Below, piece by piece: positions 11,283-20,109 of a DNA stretch of 64,000 bases (the stretch's first letter is position 1; every line of letters starts with the position of its first letter). Position numbers and translations under genes: made by a program. The notes beneath the pieces were generated by a model, which worked only from the letters and a program-made list of their open reading frames with translations, did no database searches and was not told where the DNA came from. This DNA comes from CAYILR01 sp964364175 (lineage in GTDB: Bacteria; Bdellovibrionota; UBA1018): contig CAYILR010000009.1 of the NCBI GenBank assembly GCA_964364175.1, forward strand, positions 38,108 to 102,107, read 5' to 3'.

Positions 11283-13250
11283 ATGAAACACAAAACACTA
11301 AAAAAATTCATCTGGAGCGCGATCGCGGCGAGTACGCTTTTTGCGCAGCCCACTTTATTGAATGCGGGCCCACCCAAGGCACTGATCGCATCCGATGCGG
11401 CAGAGAAGGTTTATGTCGCACCCGGAAAGTATGATGAGTTCTACGCCTTCTTGTCGGGTGGTTTTAGCGGACAGGTGGCGGTGTACGGACTGCCGTCTGG
11501 GCGTCTTCTTCGAGTGATTCCGGTATTTTCAGTAGATCCTCAAAGTGGCTACGGGTATTCGGAAGAAACCAAGCCGATGCTGGAAACCTCGATGGGATTC
11601 GTCCCCTGGGATGATTCGCACCATCCTTGGTTGTCTCAAACGAATGGCGAGGACGATGGCCGTTATCTTTTCATCAACGCCAACAATTCTCCCCGAATTG
11701 CAAAAATCGATCTCACGACTTTCCGCACGACTGAGATCATTGAGATTCCCAATTCCGGAGGAAACCATGGTTCACCTTTTGGAACGATGAATACGGAGTA
11801 CCTCGTGGCATCCACCCGGTTCTCAGTGCCGATTCCTCAAAAAGACATTCCCATCAAAAATGTGAAGGATTTCAAGGCCAGCATTTCCTTCGTCAAAGTG
11901 GACAAAGAAGAGGGAGGAATGGAAGTCGCGTTTCAGTTGATGGTGCCTGGAATTGATTATGACCTAGCACATTGCGGAAAAGGCCCGTCGCATGGATGGT
12001 GCTTTTTCACCAGCTACAATAGCGAGAAAGCTCATACGTTGATCGAGGTCAATGCATCCAAGAATGACAAGGACTTTCTGGCTGCGGTTAATTGGAAGGC
12101 GCTCGAACAATGCGTTGCAAATGGAAAAGCAAAAGACGTTCCGGCAAAATACCTGAACGTCAAATACAGCGAAGTGACTCATAACTCGACTGTAAAAAAA
12201 CACACGAGTGTCAAGACGATCACCCCAGATGCTTGCCCGGGATCGATTTATTACATCCCGATTGCAAAATCTCCCCATGGGTCGGACGTGGACCCAACAG
12301 GTGAGTACATCATCGGTGGCGGAAAACTGGCCGCGCAGATCACTGCGTACTCCTTTGCTAAAATGCAAAGCGCAATTGCCGACAAGAAATTCATCGGTGA
12401 TTTCGATGGGGTGAAAATCCTCGACTATGCTTCGGTGATGGCTGGTGAGGTCAAAAAACCTTGCCTAGGCCCTCTGCACACGGAGTTTGATGGTCAGGGT
12501 TATGCTTATACTTCGTGCTTTGTTAGCTCCGAAGTCGTTAAGTGGAAACTCGGAACTTGGGAAGTTGCAGATCGCATGTCGACTTTCTATTCCTTGGGAC
12601 ACTTGATGATTCCGGGTGGAAACACCATGAAACCCTGGGGCAAATACGTCTTGGCGATGAACAAAATCACCAAGGATCGCTATCTGCCCACGGGCCCCGA
12701 GCTCAATCAAGCTGCACAGTTGATTGATATCTCGGGTCGCAAGATGGAGATGCTCCTCGATTTTCCAACGATCGGTGAGCCCCATTATGCCCAGGGGATC
12801 AAAGCGGACGTGATCATGAAGCGCTCCAGGAAAATCTTCAAAATTGAAGAGAACAAACACAAGTACGCCATCAAGTCCGAGGCGGACTCCAAAGTGGTTC
12901 GCGAAGGCAAGAACGTGCATGTGTATCTCGGAACGATCCGATCTCACTTCTCCCCGGATAATATCGAGGGAATCAAAGTGGGTGATACGGTGTACTTCCA
13001 CGTGACCAACTTGGAGCAGGACTGGGATATTCCGCACGGATTCTCGGTGATCGGAAACAATAATTCCGAGTTGCTCGTCATGCCGGGCGAGACCATGACT
13101 CAGACCTGGAAACCGCAGCAGCCAGGAGTGTTCCCGTTCTACTGCACGGACTTCTGTTCTGCTCTTCACCAGGAGATGCAAGGTTACATCCGCGTATCGC
13201 CTGCAGGAAGCAGTACTCCTCTGAAGTTCGGAACGGGTAAAGCCCTCTAA
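11283..13250 (+). CDS. nosZ: Nitrous oxide reductase, clade II (Sec-exported)
   Basis: Reduces N2O to N2 in the periplasm. 655 aa with a plain Sec signal (no twin arginine), the hallmark of clade II NosZ. The seven-bladed propeller carries the His-rich CuZ ligand motifs, among them DLAHCGKGPSHGW, PHGSDVD, GPLHTEFD and GEPHYAQG. The C-terminal cupredoxin domain holds CuA ligands H585, C621, C625, H629 and M632 (CTDFCSALHQEM). Operon order cytochrome c, fasciclin, nosZ, nosL, nosD, nosF, nosY without nosR or nosX also fits clade II. An AGGA precedes the ATG. All copper ligands I can locate are intact, so the enzyme should be active. Confidence 0.97.
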   Translation: MKHKTLKKFIWSAIAASTLFAQPTLLNAGPPKALIASDAAEKVYVAPGKYDEFYAFLSGGFSGQVAVYGLPSGRLLRVIPVFSVDPQSGYGYSEETKPMLETSMGFVPWDDSHHPWLSQTNGEDDGRYLFINANNSPRIAKIDLTTFRTTEIIEIPNSGGNHGSPFGTMNTEYLVASTRFSVPIPQKDIPIKNVKDFKASISFVKVDKEEGGMEVAFQLMVPGIDYDLAHCGKGPSHGWCFFTSYNSEKAHTLIEVNASKNDKDFLAAVNWKALEQCVANGKAKDVPAKYLNVKYSEVTHNSTVKKHTSVKTITPDACPGSIYYIPIAKSPHGSDVDPTGEYIIGGGKLAAQITAYSFAKMQSAIADKKFIGDFDGVKILDYASVMAGEVKKPCLGPLHTEFDGQGYAYTSCFVSSEVVKWKLGTWEVADRMSTFYSLGHLMIPGGNTMKPWGKYVLAMNKITKDRYLPTGPELNQAAQLIDISGRKMEMLLDFPTIGEPHYAQGIKADVIMKRSRKIFKIEENKHKYAIKSEADSKVVREGKNVHVYLGTIRSHFSPDNIEGIKVGDTVYFHVTNLEQDWDIPHGFSVIGNNNSELLVMPGETMTQTWKPQQPGVFPFYCTDFCSALHQEMQGYIRVSPAGSSTPLKFGTGKAL

Positions 13251-13278
13251 CGGCACATTGCAGAAAGGAACGCCCAGT

Positions 13279-14286
13279 ATGAAAAAGCACGAAAGAATTG
13301 CAGTCGCAATCGCAGCTCTTCTACTGGGTGTTTCCTTTATTGCTCCGCTCTGGAACATTGAGATCTGGGCCCCTCAGTACCCCGAGGGACTCTACATGCA
13401 GATCTGGACTTCAAAAATCGAGGGTGACATCACCACGATTAATATCCTGAATCACTATATTGGGATGAAAGCGATTACGCCGGATAGCTTTCCTGAGCTG
13501 CAGTTCTTTCCGAAGGTCTTTGCTACGCTGCTGGTTTTTGGACTGCTCGTTGCGGGCATTGGGAAACGATGGGGATTGTATCTCTGGACGTCGACTCTGT
13601 TGGGATTTGCGCTTTGGGCATTTTATGATTTTTGGCGTTGGGAACACGACTTTGGTCACAACCTCAACCCGGATGCAGCGATCAAAGTGGAAGGGATGAC
13701 CTATGCTCCACCTCTGATTGGATCTAAAGAATTATTGAACATTTCGGCGTGGTCGCTGCCAGGTTTGGCGGGGTATGCTTTTGGACTGGCGGTTGCGCTC
13801 GCGCTCTTGGTTTCTTATTTAACGATATTCAAAAAATCCAAGCTTTCGACGCTAGTCGCGGCTTTGTTTGGCCTTAGCGTTCTGGCATCTGCTTGCAGTC
13901 AGGCTCAGCCAGTACCGATCATTTTTGGCAAAGACGGATGTGAGCATTGCAAGATGACGATTACCGATCGTCGTTTTGGAGCAGAAATCGTGACCACCAA
14001 AGGCAAAATCTATAAATATGATTCCTTGGAATGCATGTTAGCGCACGCCAAGACACTTCCAGCAGAGGATCGAAGGTATTATGTGCTCGATGCGGTTCAT
14101 TCGGATGTGTTGATCCCTGTTTCGGAAGCCTCTTTTGTGAATTTAGACCCATCTGTCAGGAGTCCTATGGGAAAAGGAATTTTAGCGACCCGCAATCGCA
14201 AGGATTTTGAAGATTCTCTGGGCAAGATGACGTTGGATCGGTTTTTACGATGGGAACAAGTCCTGCCCGTGATATTAAATCAGTAA
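13279..14286 (+). CDS. nosL: Membrane-domain/NosL copper chaperone fusion
   Basis: About 335 aa in two parts. Residues 1-200 form a membrane domain with about four hydrophobic segments (near 7-25, 80-97, 103-120, 160-185). Residues from about 205 onward match NosL, the copper-delivery lipoprotein for NosZ, with GCEHCKMTITD as the copper motif. Between them lies ASACS, which reads like a lipobox cysteine at the end of another hydrophobic helix, as though a separate lipoprotein gene had been joined to its upstream membrane-protein gene. ATG 13279 is chosen because AGAAAGGAA lies eight bases upstream; a TTG at 13258 would overlap that site. The gene ends one base into nosD. Confidence 0.88.
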   Translation: MKKHERIAVAIAALLLGVSFIAPLWNIEIWAPQYPEGLYMQIWTSKIEGDITTINILNHYIGMKAITPDSFPELQFFPKVFATLLVFGLLVAGIGKRWGLYLWTSTLLGFALWAFYDFWRWEHDFGHNLNPDAAIKVEGMTYAPPLIGSKELLNISAWSLPGLAGYAFGLAVALALLVSYLTIFKKSKLSTLVAALFGLSVLASACSQAQPVPIIFGKDGCEHCKMTITDRRFGAEIVTTKGKIYKYDSLECMLAHAKTLPAEDRRYYVLDAVHSDVLIPVSEASFVNLDPSVRSPMGKGILATRNRKDFEDSLGKMTLDRFLRWEQVLPVILNQ

Positions 14287-15542
14287 TGAAATCCCGTTCT
14301 GCTCCCTTCTGGTTTTGGGCGGCGATCGCTGTTCCTCAGCAGATCGTGGTTTGCCCCGAATGCGAGATTAAATCCGTGAGTGAAGCAGTTTCGAAAGCCA
14401 GTGCGGGTTCAACCATCACGGTTCGCAAAGGCCTGTACCGGGAATTCATGATCCTCATCGACAAGCCACTGACTTTGTCGGGTGAACCGGGTGCCGTTCT
14501 CGATGCAGAGGGGAGGGGGCACGTGATCAAGATTTTCAACGCTCCAGGGGTCACGATTCGTGGATTGACTCTGACCGGATCAGGAATGAGTTATATCGAG
14601 GAGCGCTCGGGAGTCCGTGTCGTTCAAAGTCCCGACTGTCATATTGAAGGGAATCGGTTTAAAAACGATACTTTTGGTGTTTACCTAGAAAAAACAGATC
14701 ATTGTACGATCAACGATAATTCTTTCGAAGGAACTCAAAAAGGGGAGTCCGATTCTGGAAACGGTGTCCACGTTTGGTACGGATCAGATCATGTGATTCG
14801 CGACAATAGAATTTCTGGTCATCGGGACGGGGTTTACTTCGAATTCGTCAGCAGGACTCAGGTGATTCATAACAAAGTCACTGGAAATTCGCGTTACGGC
14901 CTTCATTTTATGTCGTCTCATCAAAACAAGTACGAATCGAATAATTTTTCTTCAAATGGAGCCGGCGTTGCTGTGATGTATTCTCACGAAATCAACATGA
15001 CTGGGAATTACTTTGGAAAAAACACGGGACCTGCAGCTTATGGGCTTCTGCTGAAGGAAATTCACTCAGGCAAGATCCAAGACAATTTTTTTGAAAACAA
15101 TACTTCGGCAATTTACATGGAAGGATCTAATCGTTCGAAGTTCACTCATAATCGAATTCGACAAAACGGTTGGGGACTGCGAATCATGGCCGACTGCGAA
15201 TCAAATGTTTTTCAGGACAATGATTTCGTCGAGAACACATTTGACGTGACCACCAATGGCAGCCATAGTTTCAACGACTTCGATGGAAACTATTGGAGTC
15301 AGTATGATGGATATGATCTCAATCGAGACGGGAAGGGCGACAAACCCTTTCGGCCAGTCAGTCTTTCTTCAATTATGCTCGAACGGGTTGATTCATCCTA
15401 CGTTTTGATCAAAAGTTTTATGTTCAATCTCCTGGACGAGATCGAGCGTGCGTTGCCCGTGTTGATTCCCGAAGCACTCAAGGATGAACACCCGTTGATG
15501 AAAACGGTGACTCAGGATTTGAAAGTGAGTTTTCCCAGATGA
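14286..15542 (+). CDS. nosD: NosD, periplasmic beta-helix protein for NosZ maturation
   Basis: 418 aa from ATG 14286, which overlaps the nosL stop as TAATG; an upstream in-frame ATG at 14250 would add a hydrophilic tail before the signal and is less likely. An N-terminal signal peptide is followed by parallel beta-helix (CASH/PbH1) repeats rich in N-x-F/I turns, e.g. GVTIRGLTLTGSGMSYI, NRFKNDTFGVYLE, NNFSSNGAGVAVM, NYFGKNTGPAAYG. NosD works with the NosFY ABC transporter to supply sulfur for the CuZ cluster. A Ca-loop-like DLNRDGKGD lies near residue 350. Position between nosL and nosF is the standard order. Confidence 0.94.
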   Translation: MKSRSAPFWFWAAIAVPQQIVVCPECEIKSVSEAVSKASAGSTITVRKGLYREFMILIDKPLTLSGEPGAVLDAEGRGHVIKIFNAPGVTIRGLTLTGSGMSYIEERSGVRVVQSPDCHIEGNRFKNDTFGVYLEKTDHCTINDNSFEGTQKGESDSGNGVHVWYGSDHVIRDNRISGHRDGVYFEFVSRTQVIHNKVTGNSRYGLHFMSSHQNKYESNNFSSNGAGVAVMYSHEINMTGNYFGKNTGPAAYGLLLKEIHSGKIQDNFFENNTSAIYMEGSNRSKFTHNRIRQNGWGLRIMADCESNVFQDNDFVENTFDVTTNGSHSFNDFDGNYWSQYDGYDLNRDGKGDKPFRPVSLSSIMLERVDSSYVLIKSFMFNLLDEIERALPVLIPEALKDEHPLMKTVTQDLKVSFPR

Positions 15543-16240
15543 TTCAGATCAAAAAACTCACTAAATCATACGGGGTCATTCGAGCTGTGAACGGTGTTTC
15601 GTTTTCTGCTCAAAGTGGAATGATTACGGGTTTGATGGGACCTAATGGATGTGGAAAAAGCACACTGATCAAATCGATTTTGGGTCTGGTCATTCCGGAT
15701 CAAGGTGAGATTGAGGTGGAGGGTGTTTCGGTGAGGGCCGATTGTGCTTATCGCCACCACATCGGTTACATGCCGCAGAATCCTGATTTTCCGAAAAATC
15801 TCTCGATTACTGAGCTACTGGATATGTTGGAGGATATTCGCGGGCAAAAAGCAGCTCGTAGAAAAGAGTTAGAGGCGCTTTTTGGACTCGAATCCGTGGG
15901 GAGCCGATCGTTTGGTGTGTTGTCTGGCGGTACTAAACAAAAAGTAGCGGCAGTGGCTGCTCTGATGTTCAACCCGAAAATCCTGATTCTGGATGAGCCG
16001 ACGGTGGGTTTGGATCCCGTATCAGCTGCGCAGTTCAAGACAGTTCTTCAGGATCTGGCCAGATCCGGGTGCTGTATTCTTTTGGTCTCGCATCTCCTGG
16101 GGGAGGTTCAGTCCCTCGTTCAACAAGTGGTGTTTATGCTGGAGGGTCAAATCAGGTTTTCTGGCACGCTCGACGAGTTCAAGTTGCAGACTTCCTCCAC
16201 GACTTTGGAGCAGGCGATCTTGAGGAGTACGGCGAAATGA
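15539..16240 (+). CDS. nosF: NosF, ABC transporter ATPase
   Basis: 233-aa ABC ATPase: Walker A GPNGCGKST near residue 38, signature LSGGTKQK near residue 128, Walker B ILILDEPT near residue 150, and the switch His in LVSHLLGE near residue 183. It partners NosY to energise the NosD-dependent step of CuZ assembly. Starts by ATGA overlap with nosD and ends by ATGA overlap with nosY, so translation is coupled. Length is somewhat short of the about 300 aa of many NosF proteins: the C-terminal accessory region is missing, as in many clade II clusters. Confidence 0.93.
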   Translation: MIQIKKLTKSYGVIRAVNGVSFSAQSGMITGLMGPNGCGKSTLIKSILGLVIPDQGEIEVEGVSVRADCAYRHHIGYMPQNPDFPKNLSITELLDMLEDIRGQKAARRKELEALFGLESVGSRSFGVLSGGTKQKVAAVAALMFNPKILILDEPTVGLDPVSAAQFKTVLQDLARSGCCILLVSHLLGEVQSLVQQVVFMLEGQIRFSGTLDEFKLQTSSTTLEQAILRSTAK

Positions 16241-17019
16241 TGGGACTTAATCGAAAAATTCTCAAATACGAGTTTTTGAACATCATTCGCAGTCGATGGA
16301 TCCTGTTTTTCTCCATTCTGCTTTTTGTCCTCTCTTTCGCTCTGATTCAAATCACGGGCGATTATGAAAAATCGCTGGTCGCATTGCTCTCGATTACGTC
16401 CGTATTGGTGCCTTTGGTCGCACTTTTTTTCACGACGGTGTCCTGGTATTACTCGGATCGGTTCACCGAGTTGCTTCTGACTCAGCCGATTCCCAGAAGG
16501 CAGATTTTTTTCGCTCGAGTGCTCTCTCTCATTGCCTCGCTGAGTCTTTGCTCCGGGCTTGCGCCTGCTGTTCCGTTTTTGATTCGGGGGTATTTTTCGA
16601 TGGGGCTATTGAGTTGGATGGGCAGTGTTTTGTTTCTTAGCGCGGTATTTACTCTGATGGGGCTCTGGGTGGGGATCAGTGTTGCAGATCGAATCAAAGG
16701 CATTGGGGCAGCGTTTGGGTTGTGGTTGTATTTTACTTTGATACACGATGGCGTCACGCTCTTGGTTTTGGTTTTTTTCAAGGACTATCCCATGGATTGG
16801 GTTGCGGCTTTGATTGGATGTCTCAATCCGATTGGCCTGGTACGAGTGGTGCTTTTGACGATTTTTGATTCGGCCTTGTTATTGGGGCACACGGGAGCGA
16901 TTGTCCGGGAGTTTATGTTGGGTTTGGGTGGTCAAGTGGTTTCACTCGGAATTGCTGGACTTTGGATTTCCATCCCCACTTTATTTGCATATAAAAAATT
17001 TAATTCGCGGGATTTTTAG
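16237..17019 (+). CDS. nosY: NosY, ABC transporter permease
   Basis: 260 aa from ATG 16237, overlapping the nosF stop (ATGA). About six transmembrane helices follow a short cytoplasmic start (LKYEFLNIIRSRWILFF), and a conserved TTVSWYYSDR...LLLTQPIPRR coupling region sits after the second helix, typical of ABC-2-type NosY. It forms the membrane channel of the NosDFY complex. An in-frame extension upstream to 16069 is a shadow of nosF and was dropped. This is the last gene of the nos operon; no T-rich hairpin follows, so readthrough into the next leader region is possible. Confidence 0.93.
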   Translation: MMGLNRKILKYEFLNIIRSRWILFFSILLFVLSFALIQITGDYEKSLVALLSITSVLVPLVALFFTTVSWYYSDRFTELLLTQPIPRRQIFFARVLSLIASLSLCSGLAPAVPFLIRGYFSMGLLSWMGSVLFLSAVFTLMGLWVGISVADRIKGIGAAFGLWLYFTLIHDGVTLLVLVFFKDYPMDWVAALIGCLNPIGLVRVVLLTIFDSALLLGHTGAIVREFMLGLGGQVVSLGIAGLWISIPTLFAYKKFNSRDF

Positions 17020-17088
17020 TCCCTCAAAAAAAACACACGAGACAAAAAAACTCTTAAAGATGTACTTCGCGCTCCAAAAATCCAATTA

Positions 17089-17120
17089 AATGCCTATAAC
17101 AACTCGAAATGAGTGGCATT
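17089..17120 (+). repeat. Nested inverted repeat between nosY and the leader ORF
   Basis: AATGCC (17089-17094) pairs with GGCATT (17115-17120), and inside it ACTC (17102-17105) pairs with GAGT (17111-17114) around a GAAAT loop; the left arm has a seven-base bulge. No T-run follows, so it is not a classic terminator. TAAAAT at 17130-17135 just downstream could be a -10 box. The element might be an operator or a weak processing signal; evidence is structural only. Confidence 0.3.
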
Positions 17121-17153
17121 AAAATTGCTTAAAATAGCCTAGGAGGCCAAATC

Positions 17154-17237
17154 ATGAACGTACGACGAAAGTGGATGTTACAGCCCGTCAGACGCTGTGA
17201 AAAGGGCTGCATAGTTAGGTCCCGGGCACGACCTTAA
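17154..17237 (+). CDS. Putative 27-codon leader peptide upstream of the nnrS-like gene
   Basis: An ATG preceded by a perfect AGGAGG (17141-17146) opens a 27-residue frame beginning MNVRRKWMLQP and ending at TAA 17235-17237. Seven of the 27 codons are Arg, several rarer ones (CGA, AGA, AGG, CGG), and there are two Cys. The frame covers both arms of mutually exclusive hairpins (see next entry) and stops just before the final GCCC arm, which is the geometry of a translated attenuator leader. No protein family is recognisable. It could be a regulatory peptide or a small protein. The strong RBS argues for translation; the function is inferred. Confidence 0.42.
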   Translation: MNVRRKWMLQPVRRCEKGCIVRSRARP

Positions 17238-17251
17238 ACTGCCCTTTTTAC
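17181..17251 (+). promoter_or_regulatory. Attenuator-like leader with mutually exclusive hairpins
   Basis: GGGC at 17204-17207 can pair in two ways. Upstream, CAGCCC (17181-17186) pairs with GGGCTG (17204-17209). Downstream, GTGAAAAGGGC (17197-17207) pairs with GCCCTTTTTAC (17241-17251), an 11-pair stem with one G-T pair. Within the second structure, AGGTC (17217-17221) pairs with GACCT (17230-17234). The second stem carries a T5 run in its 3' arm and lies just before the nnrS-like ribosome binding site, so it could stop transcription or mask translation. The first structure would act as antiterminator. Ligand or ribosome sensing cannot be decided by eye. Confidence 0.42.
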
Positions 17252-17263
17252 TACAAAGGAATC

Positions 17264-18400
17264 GTGGAGCCTTATCGAATATTTTTCCCGCTGGGAATCA
17301 TCACTGCCATACTGGGAACGTTGGGTTGGATCTCGTTTGGATTCGGCGCAGCTGTTGCTTATCCAGGCCTGTATCACCCAGATCTGATGATGGGTGGTTT
17401 TCTTTTTGCTTTTTCTGCCGGATTTTTGATGACGGCTGTGCCTCAGTTCACAGGTGCTGATCGTTGTCAGAAGTGGGAATGTGCACTGGGTGCGGCGATC
17501 TTTTTGCTGCTCATGGCGGTGAGCTTCTCTGAAAATCGTGCGCCATTTCATTTGGCATCCTTGATTTCGTTTTTCGCGCTCATCAGCTATTGCCTGAAGC
17601 GATTCTTGAAGCGAAAAAACACGCCACCTCGTTTTTTTGTTTTTGTCGGGTTGGGTTTATTGATGGGCACGGCAGGTGTTCTGATTCTTTTACTGTCCGA
17701 AATTGGATTGATTCCGGAATCCTGGTTTAAATTTGGGAAGCTACTTTATACGCAAGGGATGATTCTTGCACTGGTGCTTGGGGTGGGGACGCATCTTTTG
17801 CCCGCCATCTGGGGCTGGTCGGATTTGCCGATCCAACCGGTGGGGAAGAGCGAAGAGAGTTTAAAGAAAAATCTGTTGCCTGTACTGGGGCTCGCAGCTG
17901 CTTTGATTTTTAGTTTTTGTGTAGAGAGCACCGGTTACTTTGCTTTGGGGCAGGGCATTCGTGCGGTGTTAGTTTCTTATCTTGCGGTGATGAAGTGGAA
18001 TATGCTCCGAAAGCCTAAAACCCGTGGCAGACTTTCGTTTTGGCTTTGGGTTTCGGCCTGGTCGCTTTGTTTAGGGCTATGGCTTCCATTGTTTTTTCCG
18101 CTCTATGCGATCCATATGATGCATTTTGCTTTTATTGGCGGATTTGGGCTCATGACACTGATGGTTGCGTCGCGTGTGACTCTGGCTCACGGAGGATATG
18201 GTTATCGAGTGGAAGTGCGATCTCGTTTGTTGACGACTTCGGCTGTCCTAATTTTGATATCGGCAGCAACCCGGCTCTCAGCTCCAGGGATTCCCAGAAT
18301 TTATCTTCATCACTTAGCATATGCGGCTATCGTGTGGATCTCAGCGATGCTGATCTGGTCGGTGGTTCTGATCCCTAAGATGATCCGGCTAAAAGATTGA
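17264..18400 (+). CDS. NnrS-like heme-copper membrane protein (divergent paralogue)
   Basis: 378 aa, about ten to twelve transmembrane helices. HPDLMMGGFLFAFSAGFLMTA near residue 38 is a variant of the NnrS signature H-x3-M-x2-G-F-x3-GF-x-L-TA, and a later H-x3-F-x2-GGFG-x2-T...R-V-x-L-x-HGG block near residue 290 is also NnrS-like. NnrS proteins are induced by nitric oxide and protect against nitrosative stress; their heme and copper content was shown for one member. The start is GTG with AAGGA upstream. It follows the nos operon and a structured leader, suggesting its own NO- or redox-linked control. The second, canonical nnrS is at 23441. Confidence 0.8.
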   Translation: MEPYRIFFPLGIITAILGTLGWISFGFGAAVAYPGLYHPDLMMGGFLFAFSAGFLMTAVPQFTGADRCQKWECALGAAIFLLLMAVSFSENRAPFHLASLISFFALISYCLKRFLKRKNTPPRFFVFVGLGLLMGTAGVLILLLSEIGLIPESWFKFGKLLYTQGMILALVLGVGTHLLPAIWGWSDLPIQPVGKSEESLKKNLLPVLGLAAALIFSFCVESTGYFALGQGIRAVLVSYLAVMKWNMLRKPKTRGRLSFWLWVSAWSLCLGLWLPLFFPLYAIHMMHFAFIGGFGLMTLMVASRVTLAHGGYGYRVEVRSRLLTTSAVLILISAATRLSAPGIPRIYLHHLAYAAIVWISAMLIWSVVLIPKMIRLKD

Positions 18401-20095
18401 GCAGGTTTGAAGCAAGGGGTCTTCGGTTTGCTGCAAAGCGGAGGGTTTGCCTTGGCAAACCGGCATGACACCATAAGGACGGACTTTGATCCGACGAAAT
18501 GCCGCCAGGCCGATTTTTTCGAAAGCGGGTTGCAAGGCCGCTTGTTCGAGCAGCAATGCCTGCGTCAATATGCGACCCGCAGATTCCATCCACTCTCGAG
18601 CATCTCGCTGCTGGCTGTCTTCGGATGCTGATAAAATCTGCTTGAGTCCAGCCTGATTTTCTCGGACTTTGTTCTTTAACTCATCCCATTCAGACCCAAG
18701 CTGAGAAGAAAGCTTCGAAGCGGCAGTGAGTGCCTTCTCGATTCTTTCAAAAAAAGCTTCGTGTGCGGATTCCTTGCGGATAGCCCGCAGAGCATCCAGG
18801 GTCAGGATATGAGTCGTACCTTCCCAGATCGGGAGCACTTGGGTGTCGCGCAACAAGCGAGGCAAAATGCTTTCTTCGATGTAGGCATTGCCACCGATGG
18901 CCTCCATGCACTCGCTGACTCCCCAAAGTGAAAGTTTTCCGCTCAGGGCTTTGGCCATGGGGATCGCCAGGCGTACGTAACGGCGTGCGGACGAGTCGCC
19001 GCAATCGGCCTGGTCGAGAGCTCGAACGGAATCAAAAACGAGGCTGAAAATTCCCCAGTGCTCCGCAATTAAATCCGCCATCGAGGCTCGCCAGAGCGGC
19101 AGGTTGATTAATTTTTTTCCAAAAGCTTCGCGCTCGGATCCGTAAGCATGAGCTTCAAGGACCGCGCGACGCAGGGAAGCTACGCTGGTGACCGCATTAT
19201 ACAAACGAGATAGATTCAGCATTTCGGCCATTTGTTTGAAGCCTTCGTTGATTCCGCCAATCAAATAGGCCTCTGTGTTTTCGAATGTCACTTCACCTGT
19301 GGGCATGGAGCGCACGCCGAGTTTTTCTTTGATTCGATGAATGCGAATCGTTTTTGAATTGCCTTCCGGTTTTTTTCGCAAGACGAGGAATAACCCTAGC
19401 CCTCGTGTGCCTGTAGGAGCGTCGGGCATTCTGGCCAAAGCCAAAATTGCATCGGCTGCCACATTCGAGCAAAACCACTTATCACCACTGAGGTACCAAC
19501 GATCGCCTTCGCGGCGAGCAGTGGTGGTATTTGTTCCCACATCTGATCCGCCTTGCTTCTCGGTGAGGAACATCGCCCCTTGCCACAGTTCACCCAGATC
19601 AGTGGAAGAAATATGACGGATGGTTTCGGCCGTCATAGGGTGATTCGGTGCAGATTGCTCGAGCACTCGGCCCACGCCATCCGTCATGCAAATTGGGCAA
19701 TAAAGTCCCATTTCGGTTTGAGCAAAGTAGTAAGCAGCACCAAAGCCGACGAGATGTCTGACAGATCGATGTTTTTTGAGAAACTGCGGATCGTACTTGA
19801 TGCCAATGATGTTTCGACCGTAGGAAAGTTTCTGAAGTTCAATATAGTCCGGATGTTGAACGATCTGATCGATTCGTTCGCCGGTCGTATTGTGTGTTTT
19901 CAAAACAGGGCCTTGCCGATCAGCACTTGCCGAAAAAGGTCCAGCTTTTGCCCCGGCATCACCGAGAGATACAAAATGTCCCTTGAGTTCACGATACCTT
20001 TCACTTCCCAACCAACCTTCCCAAAAAATCTGCGCGGTCGGATCTGCAAGAAAAAGATTCTGGAATTGAGGGGAGGGGATGGATGAGGTATTCAT
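18389..20095 (-). CDS. Acyl-CoA dehydrogenase, AidB-like
   Basis: 568-aa FAD enzyme. N-terminal helical domain, then the beta-domain signature AMFLTEKQGGSDVG near residue 173 and WYLSGDKWFCSN near residue 197. The C-terminal helical domain holds EAIGGNAYIEESILPRLLRD and PIWEGTTHILTLDALR, which are typical of the AidB/isovaleryl-like branch. It probably oxidises a long or branched acyl-CoA, or serves as an AidB-type alkylation-protection flavoprotein. The 3' end overlaps the end of the upstream nnrS-like gene by 12 bases (convergent). It starts head-to-head with the GMC oxidoreductase with only 14 bases between, so promoters must lie inside coding sequence. Confidence 0.88.
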   Translation of the reverse strand: MNTSSIPSPQFQNLFLADPTAQIFWEGWLGSERYRELKGHFVSLGDAGAKAGPFSASADRQGPVLKTHNTTGERIDQIVQHPDYIELQKLSYGRNIIGIKYDPQFLKKHRSVRHLVGFGAAYYFAQTEMGLYCPICMTDGVGRVLEQSAPNHPMTAETIRHISSTDLGELWQGAMFLTEKQGGSDVGTNTTTARREGDRWYLSGDKWFCSNVAADAILALARMPDAPTGTRGLGLFLVLRKKPEGNSKTIRIHRIKEKLGVRSMPTGEVTFENTEAYLIGGINEGFKQMAEMLNLSRLYNAVTSVASLRRAVLEAHAYGSEREAFGKKLINLPLWRASMADLIAEHWGIFSLVFDSVRALDQADCGDSSARRYVRLAIPMAKALSGKLSLWGVSECMEAIGGNAYIEESILPRLLRDTQVLPIWEGTTHILTLDALRAIRKESAHEAFFERIEKALTAASKLSSQLGSEWDELKNKVRENQAGLKQILSASEDSQQRDAREWMESAGRILTQALLLEQAALQPAFEKIGLAAFRRIKVRPYGVMPVCQGKPSALQQTEDPLLQTCSIF

Positions 20096-20109
20096 GGGGT
20101 GAATCTAAT

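Noticed and set aside
12465..13358. A 297-codon minus-strand frame over nosZ
   Set aside because: Antisense to the CuA-domain coding region; no start signal or family match.
20083..20109. Upstream ATG extending the GMC gene
   Set aside because: It would overlap the start of the divergent acyl-CoA dehydrogenase; ATG 20110 has a GGGGTG upstream and avoids the overlap.
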